Below, one piece after another: positions 58,040 through 64,000 of a stretch of DNA of 64,000 bases (its first letter is position 1; each line of letters begins with the position of its first letter). The DNA is from Chloroflexota bacterium (lineage in GTDB: Bacteria > Chloroflexota > Anaerolineae > Promineifilales > Promineifilaceae). The notes under the pieces were generated by a model. It saw only the letters and a list, made by a program, of their open reading frames with translations. It made no database searches and was not told the origin of the DNA. Position numbers and translations under genes: made by a program. The stretch is taken from positions 62,001 to 126,000 of the forward strand of contig JAGNBF010000002.1 in assembly GCA_018004935.1 (NCBI GenBank), in the 5' to 3' direction.

Positions 58040-59161
58040 ATGAGTAATATTCCTTTCATAGATTTACAAGCTGAATACCAGGCTTTGCAGGCAGAATTGA
58101 CCGCGGCCGCGCAACGGGTGATGGCTTCCGGTTGGTACATTTTGGGCCAGGAAGTAACCGCCTTTGAGCAGGAATTTGCCGCTTATCTGGGCGTTGCCGC
58201 CGCCGTCGGTGTGGCTTCTGGCACGGATGCCGTCCTGCTGGCCTGCCGTGCCCTGGAGATCGGCCCAGGTGATGAAGTGATCACCGTGGCCCACACCGCC
58301 GTAGCCACCATCACCGCCATCGAATTGGCCGGAGCAACTCCCGTTCTGGTAGACATCAATCCCCATACCTATACCATTGATGTGCACCAGATTGAAGCGG
58401 CCATCACGGCCCGTACCAAAGCCATCATACCAGTGCATCTGTACGGCCATCCGGCTGAGATGGATACAATTCTGGCCCTGGCACAACAATATGGTCTATG
58501 TGTGATTGAGGATTGTGCTCAGGCACATGGAGCCAGGTACAAAGGGCGGATGGTAGGTAGTATGGGTGACGCGGCCGCGTTCAGCTTCTACCCCACCAAA
58601 AATCTGGGCGCTCTAGGGGATGGCGGAGCGGTCGTAACGAATGATTCGGTCGTGGCCCAACGCCTCCACCAATTACGACAATATGGTTGGCAAGAGCGGT
58701 ACATCAGCAATATCAGCGGTTACAACAGTCGCCTGGATGAACTTCAGGCCGCCTTTTTGCGCCTAAAATTGCCTCATCTGGAGTCATTTAATGCCACACG
58801 CCGTCACTTCGCCAGTCTGTACCAACAATCGCTGGCCGGGCTTCCCCTGATATTGCCCGTGGAGAGGACCCATTGTCAGGCTGTTTATCACCTTTATGTC
58901 ATTCAGAGTGAACAACGAGATAAACTCCGCCACCATTTGCAGGAACAGGGTATCGGCACGGCCATCCAATACCCGGTTCCCGTTCATCGCCAACCAGCCT
59001 ATCACCACCTGGGGTATGGGCCAGGCTCCTTGCCCGTGACAGAAACAGTCTGCGGCCGCATCCTTTCCCTGCCCCTACACCCCCACCTGACACCAACCCA
59101 ACTCCAACATGTTATTACCGCCCTAAAAATGTTCTGGCCCTTGGGGAATTCAGGAGGTTGA
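58040..59161 (+). CDS. DegT/DnrJ/EryC1/StrS sugar aminotransferase
   Basis: 373 residues from ATG 58040, chosen because '[14 protein letters not shown]' is the family start; an upstream TTG at 58010 adds only nonconserved residues. PLP-dependent aminotransferase of NDP-keto-sugars: '[16 protein letters not shown]', '[15 protein letters not shown]' and PLP lysine in '[16 protein letters not shown]'. It likely makes an amino sugar for surface glycan, together with the sugar genes at 43.7-46 kb (inference). The last residues (PLGNSGG) and the stop are encoded by the start of a family C repeat, so the tail is probably repeat-derived. Confidence 0.92.
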   Translation: MSNIPFIDLQAEYQALQAELTAAAQRVMASGWYILGQEVTAFEQEFAAYLGVAAAVGVASGTDAVLLACRALEIGPGDEVITVAHTAVATITAIELAGATPVLVDINPHTYTIDVHQIEAAITARTKAIIPVHLYGHPAEMDTILALAQQYGLCVIEDCAQAHGARYKGRMVGSMGDAAAFSFYPTKNLGALGDGGAVVTNDSVVAQRLHQLRQYGWQERYISNISGYNSRLDELQAAFLRLKLPHLESFNATRRHFASLYQQSLAGLPLILPVERTHCQAVYHLYVIQSEQRDKLRHHLQEQGIGTAIQYPVPVHRQPAYHHLGYGPGSLPVTETVCGRILSLPLHPHLTPTQLQHVITALKMFWPLGNSGG

Positions 59162-59733
59162 TACCAAAAATGGAGGGGCTGGTCTTATGCCTGCCCAATC
59201 TCGAGCAACCACAAGGGTTTGCCCCTTACCCCGTGAAATTCCATAGACCCAAAATGTTCTTCTCTGATGATGATCGTAATTTGTGACTATACTGTCAAAG
59301 GGCATAATCTGACATTTTTCGCCCTCTCGCCGTCTCCCTTTATCGTCGTGTTGGGTTTATCCAAGGCCACCCTCACCCCTAACCCCGCCCCCAGGGGCGG
59401 GGAACTATTTTCGGCGCGGTTTGGCGAGCGTCCGCTCGCCAAACCGCGCCGGTAGGTTTCTCCCCCCTTCCCCCTGGGATCGAAGGGGGATGGGTCTTCA
59501 GTCCAAACCTACCAATCTGTTGCCGCTAACAAAATGTCACTTTATAACCGTGGTAAGTATATACGTAAGCGTTCAGTTATCCCGCCTGGTGGTCAAACCA
59601 CCGGGCTAAACATACCAGGCCCTGCGGGCGAAAACCCCAGGCCAGCGGCCTTTATAACCATAGCCCGGTCGTTTTACGTCCGGGCAGATCTGGCGACCGT
59701 AAATCGTAAATCGTAAATCCCACCCCCCTCCCC
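59162..59733. repeat. Non-coding region with family C, F and shortened MITE
   Basis: A family C copy (about 59140-59250, beginning inside the aminotransferase gene), a family F copy (about 59365-59500; hairpin GGCGCGGTTTGGCGAGCG and CGCTCGCCAAACCGCGCC), a shortened MITE (59565-59696) and three tandem CGTAAAT units (about 59697-59718). No gene is seen before ATG 59734. Confidence 0.8.
59565..59696. mobile_element. Shortened copy of the 26704-26950 MITE, opposite orientation
   Basis: Bases 59565-59675 match the reverse complement of the right half of the 247-bp element, starting with the same GTAAGCGTTCAGTTA end. A further stretch (TTACGTCCGGGCAGATCTGG) matches an inner part of the left half. 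The middle of about 100 bp and the left terminal repeat are missing, so it is a deletion derivative. Confidence 0.7.
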
Positions 59734-62202
59734 ATGTCTCACCACTCTCCCTGGCGCTTTCTACCGCTCATCCTCATCATAATTCCCCTGCTCTACCTGG
59801 CTACCTTAGCTCAGGGGCTGGTACTGGGAGATCCCACCGAATACACCATGATCGCTCAGATTCTGGGCATCGCCCACCCACCGGGATACGCCTTCATAAC
59901 AGTTCTGGGCAAACTGTTTCAAACAGTCATCCCACTGGGTGATATTCCCTGGCGGATGCATTTGCTCTCAGCGGCGGCAGGCACACTCGCGGCCGCGTGC
60001 CTGTATGGCATCGTCAAAACCATTGGCTCACAACCAGACAGTGAACTGTATTCCCCCTCACAATGGTTATATGCTCTCGCGGCCGCGCTCTTCGCCGCCT
60101 TCTCCCTCGCCTTTTCTGCCGATTGGTGGCAACACGCCATCCACGCCAATCCGCACATCTGGACCGCTGTGTTTTTAGCGTTTAACCTGTATTGCCTGAC
60201 ACAGTGGGCCACAGCCATACGGCGACAGGGAGATATGGCGACCAATGATCCATCTCTCACCGTGTCGCCCTTGCGCTCGTTTGCTCCTGCGCCTTTCTGG
60301 CTCTTCCTGTTCTCCTTCACCGCCGGACTGGGTATAACTCACCATCCACTGACACTGTTCTCTTTTCCGGCATACGCACTATTTATTGTCTGGACGCGGC
60401 CGCGGCTCCTTCTCGATTGGCGCACCTTACTCAAAATGGTTACTTTTGCCCTGCTGGGGCTGGCCTTGTGGCTCTATTTCCCCCTGCGTAGCCCATCCGT
60501 CCCCTTTGGCCCTACCAGCATGAACACCCTCAACGGCTTCCTGGATCACGTCCTGGCCCGTGGCCTCAGCGAAAGCCTGCCTTACTTCCGCCTGGTAGAC
60601 CTGCCCGACCGCCTCACCGTGTTCTGGTCCCTTCTCCGCCTGCAATATCCCCTCCCCACCATTTTCCTGGCATTGATTGGGCTGGGTTGGTTGTGGCGCG
60701 ACGGGACAACGCGGCGCGGCAATGCGGCAAACCCCAATCGTCAAACCTCACTCCTCAGCCTCTACGGTTTAGCATTTCTCGCCAATATCACCTTCGTAAT
60801 GAGCCTGAAAGCCCAGGATATTATGGCTTACCTGTTAGGGCCGTTTATGCTGGTGGCATTACTGGCGGGAATCGGGTTATATGGGCTGATAATGTTGGCC
60901 CAGGCCAGATTACGCCTGGATAACCGGGCGCTGGCCCTGCTGATTGGCCTGGTGATTTTGTTAGGGCCGGTCGCGCAAATTTTACGCAACGGCCCCCGAG
61001 TTACCTTGCGCCGTTATGACGAAGGTGATGCCTATGTCACGGCTGTGTTTGACTGGTTTGGGGGTAAGGGAGAAGGAGTCACCCTACTAAACGATTGGGA
61101 ACATCAGACACCACTCTGGTATCACGAATATGCCCTGGGCGAAACACCCAACCCGGCTGACGTGCGGCCGCGCCTCGTCGCCGCCGCCCGCCCCTGGGTA
61201 GAATCCGTGTTTGATTTTCTAGGGGGTGGGCCGGTTTATTTGAGCAACTACCGGCGGGAAGTGGTAGATGCGGGTTTCCGTTTGCGGCCGCGTGGCCCGT
61301 TCTATCAAGTTGTAGAACCTGGCGACACCACCCTGCCCCCTGAACTAACATACGTAACGACCGATGCGGCCGCGGATAACCCCATTAACCTGGTTGGCTA
61401 CGAATTGCCACACACCAACGTCACCGCTGGAGATTACGTCCCCCTCACCCTGGCTCTGAGCGTGCCTGTCACCACCACCGATTATTACGCCCCCGTAGTA
61501 ACAGTCGGTGCGATGACCTTCGCCTTCACCACCGACAGCCACCTCATCACCCCTCGCTGGCAGGCGGGCGAAATCATCATCGAGCGGTTTGATTTTGCCC
61601 TACCGCACAACTTGCCCACGGGCACTTACCCGCTCACCGTGCGCCTGCAAAACCTATCCCAAAACCAGGATGCCGGTATTTTGCTCAACCTGGGAGGATT
61701 GCAGGTAGCCGAACAGGTAAATCCCCGGCGCACAGCGCACCTGTTAGCTAATTTTCGCCAAAGCGTGGGGTTAGTCGCGGCCGTAGCTCAGGCCGATAGT
61801 CGCGGCCGCGCTCCCTGGCCCACCCCCCTTACCGCCCATCCCGGCGATGTCATCCACCTGACCCTCACCTGGGAATGTCTGGCCCCCGCCGCAGAAAGTT
61901 ACACCATCTTCGTACATCTCATCCGGCCTGATAATTCGCCGGTTACATTATTACAGCCTTTGGATTACACGCCGTTGGGGGGTTCAGCCCCCACACATTT
62001 GTGGATTCCCAAATGGCTCCCTGGTCAGCAGTACACCGACCCGTACCGAATGGAACTGCCCCCCGATTTACCACCCGGCACGTATCAAATCGAAGTGGGT
62101 TTGTATGAAATGGTTAGCGGCCGCAGACTACACATTTCCGATGCCCAAGGCAACCTGGCCGGAGATCGCGCCATTTTAGGCGCTGTGGAAATTATCCCCT
62201 GA
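59734..62202 (+). CDS. DUF2723-type polytopic membrane protein (glycosyltransferase-like)
   Basis: 822 residues. Residues 1-430 contain about ten to twelve membrane helices and the DUF2723 signature 'GDPTEYTMIAQILGIAHPPG', related to the protein-mannosyltransferase (GT-C) superfamily; the acidic residue in 'GDPTEY' is the usual catalytic-type position. Residues about 430-822 form an extracytoplasmic part with beta domains ('NLVGYELPHTNVTAGDYVPL', 'GDVIHLTLTWECLAP'). It probably transfers a lipid-linked sugar outside the membrane. No ribosome site is evident. It is rich in GCGGCCGC (eight sites). Confidence 0.85.
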   Translation: MSHHSPWRFLPLILIIIPLLYLATLAQGLVLGDPTEYTMIAQILGIAHPPGYAFITVLGKLFQTVIPLGDIPWRMHLLSAAAGTLAAACLYGIVKTIGSQPDSELYSPSQWLYALAAALFAAFSLAFSADWWQHAIHANPHIWTAVFLAFNLYCLTQWATAIRRQGDMATNDPSLTVSPLRSFAPAPFWLFLFSFTAGLGITHHPLTLFSFPAYALFIVWTRPRLLLDWRTLLKMVTFALLGLALWLYFPLRSPSVPFGPTSMNTLNGFLDHVLARGLSESLPYFRLVDLPDRLTVFWSLLRLQYPLPTIFLALIGLGWLWRDGTTRRGNAANPNRQTSLLSLYGLAFLANITFVMSLKAQDIMAYLLGPFMLVALLAGIGLYGLIMLAQARLRLDNRALALLIGLVILLGPVAQILRNGPRVTLRRYDEGDAYVTAVFDWFGGKGEGVTLLNDWEHQTPLWYHEYALGETPNPADVRPRLVAAARPWVESVFDFLGGGPVYLSNYRREVVDAGFRLRPRGPFYQVVEPGDTTLPPELTYVTTDAAADNPINLVGYELPHTNVTAGDYVPLTLALSVPVTTTDYYAPVVTVGAMTFAFTTDSHLITPRWQAGEIIIERFDFALPHNLPTGTYPLTVRLQNLSQNQDAGILLNLGGLQVAEQVNPRRTAHLLANFRQSVGLVAAVAQADSRGRAPWPTPLTAHPGDVIHLTLTWECLAPAAESYTIFVHLIRPDNSPVTLLQPLDYTPLGGSAPTHLWIPKWLPGQQYTDPYRMELPPDLPPGTYQIEVGLYEMVSGRRLHISDAQGNLAGDRAILGAVEIIP

Positions 62203-62203
62203 C

Positions 62204-62353
62204 TCATTCCTCTTCATCATCAATCGTCAGTCGCAACACCCCCACCACATTCAGCCAATCCATATCTACCTGTATAGGCAACACCGACACAAGCTGAACC
62301 TGCTCTTCCGCCAACGCCATCACCTGGCCGATCAGCCGTAATTGACACCACAT
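62204..62353 (-). CDS. Possible 49-residue acidic protein downstream of the ABC-kinase fusion
   Basis: ATG 62353 to TGA 62204, on the same strand as the fusion gene and 22 bp after its stop, ending one base from the convergent DUF2723 stop. An AGG lies 6 bases before the ATG. The product starts 'MWCQLRLIGQVMALAEEQ' and ends 'LRLTIDDEEE'. No family recognised. The tight packing supports it, the short length argues against. Confidence 0.4.
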   Translation of the reverse strand: MWCQLRLIGQVMALAEEQVQLVSVLPIQVDMDWLNVVGVLRLTIDDEEE

Positions 62354-62375
62354 TGTTGCCTGAAGGCCGGTGACA

Positions 62376-63977
62376 TCAACTTAAAGGGTCAGGCGAAACC
62401 CGAGGATGAGGAATTTCTACAACAAGACTAAACCCCCCACTCGTCTGATTCTGAATGCTCAATCGTCCCCCCAACAAAGCGACTCGCTCACTAATCCCCA
62501 ACAAACCAAAATGGCCGGAACGGCTCAAAGCCGACAAATCAAACCCGTGCGCCATCCCCTTGCCATTGTCAGCAATCGTTACAGATAACATACGTGGCGA
62601 CGTATACGCCAGATTCACCTGAACCTGCGTCGCATTAGAATGTTTCCAGACATTGTTCAGCCCTTCCTGCACAATCCGAAAAATAGAAAGTTCAATCGTT
62701 TCAGGTAGCCGTCCAAAGGTTTCATTAAGCGTCAGCTCTACGGTAATACCAGTGCGCTCCTGCCAGCCTGAGGTGTAAGATTTGAGCGCGGCCCCCAAAC
62801 CAAGGCTATCAATCGTTGGCGGCCGCAGATTGCTACATATACGCCGAATATTCGTCACCAGCCGCCGGATATTATGCCGTACATCATCCAATTCGGCTGT
62901 CAGTGCCTTATCACCCTCACCCAGGCTGGCAATCTCCTCAAGCTGATAATTCAAACTCAGCAAATCCTGAATGGTCTCATCATGCAATTCACGAGCCAGA
63001 TGCTTCCGCTCCAACTCGCGCTGAGTCAACAAGCGCCGTTGGGCATCCTGTAAGGCCATATTCGCACTATCAAGCGCACGTACCTGCTCCGACAATTGTT
63101 CTAACAACTGTTGATTAATCGTGTCCCGAACAGCCAAATCTTGTTCCAACAACAACTGTTGATGTTGCAATATTTCGGCATGTTGTTTTGCCTTGTAATA
63201 ACTGTCCAAGGCCCAAATCACCGGAGTATGTTGTTGCCGCTCCGCCGTACCCACCAGAGCCGCCACAATTTCCTCCCGGTTCGTAGCATCGGTTTGTAAG
63301 GTAGCTGTCACTTCCCCCTGCCGCACCACAATGATCCGATCCGTCACGGCAAATAAATCATCCAGATTTTGACTACTAAACAAAACAGCGATGCCTTCTT
63401 GTTGCCAGGATTCAATCAACGACAACAATCTGGACTGGTAGGGGGAACTCATCGTAGCTGTGGGATCATCCACAATGCGGAGTTTGGCGGGAGACACCAT
63501 ACCCTGTGCCAGTGAAACTAATAGCCGATCATCACCCGATAGATTGCCTACTTTTTCGTGAAGGGTAGGGAATTCTACATTGAGCAAGGCCAAAACACGT
63601 CGGGCTTCCTCGTGCATTTTGCGCTGATTAAGAAGGCTACTACGCCGCCCCAGAATGGAGTGTGTGAGTTCATGACCGAGGAAAATATTGCTGGTAATAT
63701 CAAACTGATCCGCCAGCATCGGCTCTTGCTGGATCATGCCAATGCCAATTTTTTGCGCCTGAAAAGGCCAGGAAAGGGCACGCCCATCAAATACGAGGTG
63801 ACCACTATCGGGCATCAACAGCCCGGCTAAGGTTCGTGTCAATAAAGTTTTACCGGCGCCACTGCGGCCAGCCAGGCCCACAACTTCACCCGGGTGAATT
63901 TCCAGGCTAATATCTCGTAAGACCGTTAAGACGCCAAAACGTTTGGTAATACCGTGCGCCTGTAATAGGGGTTCCAT
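62376..63977 (-). CDS. Sugar-type ABC ATPase fused to a NarL-type histidine kinase
   Basis: 533 residues. Residues 1-245 are an ABC ATPase of the sugar importer (RbsA/MglA/XylG) type: Walker A GRSGAGKT (37-44), Q-loop 'MIQQEPML', signature NLSGDD (145-150), Walker B 'LRIVDDPTA' and 'LFSSQNLDDLF' at the switch region. The signature lacks the second glycine and glutamine, the catalytic Glu after Walker B is Asp171, and the switch His is Ser202, so ATP turnover is probably weak or lost. Residues 255-315 are coiled coil, then HisKA_3 with His332 ('ARELHDETIQDLL') and a HATPase domain ('GLNNVWKHSNATQ', 'IADNGKGM'). A nucleotide-binding domain thus replaces the usual sensor. Genes upstream are off the window. 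The ATG is preceded by a weak GATAGG. Confidence 0.9.
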   Translation of the reverse strand: MEPLLQAHGITKRFGVLTVLRDISLEIHPGEVVGLAGRSGAGKTLLTRTLAGLLMPDSGHLVFDGRALSWPFQAQKIGIGMIQQEPMLADQFDITSNIFLGHELTHSILGRRSSLLNQRKMHEEARRVLALLNVEFPTLHEKVGNLSGDDRLLVSLAQGMVSPAKLRIVDDPTATMSSPYQSRLLSLIESWQQEGIAVLFSSQNLDDLFAVTDRIIVVRQGEVTATLQTDATNREEIVAALVGTAERQQHTPVIWALDSYYKAKQHAEILQHQQLLLEQDLAVRDTINQQLLEQLSEQVRALDSANMALQDAQRRLLTQRELERKHLARELHDETIQDLLSLNYQLEEIASLGEGDKALTAELDDVRHNIRRLVTNIRRICSNLRPPTIDSLGLGAALKSYTSGWQERTGITVELTLNETFGRLPETIELSIFRIVQEGLNNVWKHSNATQVQVNLAYTSPRMLSVTIADNGKGMAHGFDLSALSRSGHFGLLGISERVALLGGRLSIQNQTSGGFSLVVEIPHPRVSPDPLS

Positions 63978-64000
63978 ATCAGCCTATCGTATCTTCAATG

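Overview
The window looks like a chromosome segment of a filamentous-type or Anaerolineae-like Chloroflexota bacterium. This is an inference from gene content: very large GAF/PAS/HAMP sensor proteins without kinase domains, a CopC-CopD-cytochrome fusion, DUF2723 membrane proteins, a GatCAB amidotransferase and many intergenic palindromes. No 16S gene or other decisive marker is present. The most striking whole-window signal is the palindrome GCGGCCGC. I located about 85 copies, roughly one per 750 bp, where base composition predicts about one or two. All but one lie inside genes, usually as Ala-Ala-Ala, and more than half extend to CGCGGCCGCG. It behaves like the HIP1 palindrome of cyanobacteria but has a different sequence.

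Left third (1-25.9 kb, all minus strand). This is a signalling block. Transcribed from right to left it holds three multi-membrane sensors (25.9-17.2 kb), a substrate-binding lipoprotein with no transporter beside it, three more sensors including a 2,135-residue protein, a corrinoid/UroD-type methyltransferase fusion, and a PAS/GAF sensor cut by the window edge. None of the complete sensors has a kinase, cyclase or methyl-accepting domain. All six instead end in the same stretch of about 45 residues, which resembles the first half of a GAF domain.

Middle (26-43.6 kb, mostly plus strand). A 1.2-kb divergent region carries nested repeats and a MITE-like insertion. It is followed by a cyclic-nucleotide-binding/PH-domain membrane protein, peptide deformylase, gatC, gatA, a sugar nucleotidyltransferase, an aminotransferase, a TPR histidine kinase and gatB. 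A redox and copper-type envelope cluster comes next: a small membrane protein, a secreted beta-rich protein, a His-rich lipoprotein, a DsbA-like thiol oxidoreductase and a CopC-CopD-cytochrome c fusion. A stand-alone tRNA-Pro(CGG) with its own promoter and terminator closes this part.

Right third (43.7-64 kb). Surface-glycan genes (UDP-sugar dehydrogenase, epimerase, FAD oxidoreductase, YbhN-type flippase-like protein) are on the minus strand. They are followed by a MogA protein, a PHP/AlbA fusion, a receiver-only response regulator with small membrane proteins, and glycogen phosphorylase. Plus-strand genes then encode an alkaline-phosphatase-superfamily enzyme, a flavin reductase-like protein, a DegT/DnrJ aminotransferase and a DUF2723 membrane protein. 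The window ends with a minus-strand protein that fuses a sugar-type ABC ATPase, altered at three catalytic motifs, to a NarL-type histidine kinase.

Intergenic DNA is dominated by at least six families of imperfect palindromes (called A-F below), often stacked, sometimes interrupted by MITE-like insertions with 9-bp target duplications, and in several cases supplying the stop codon of the gene they follow.
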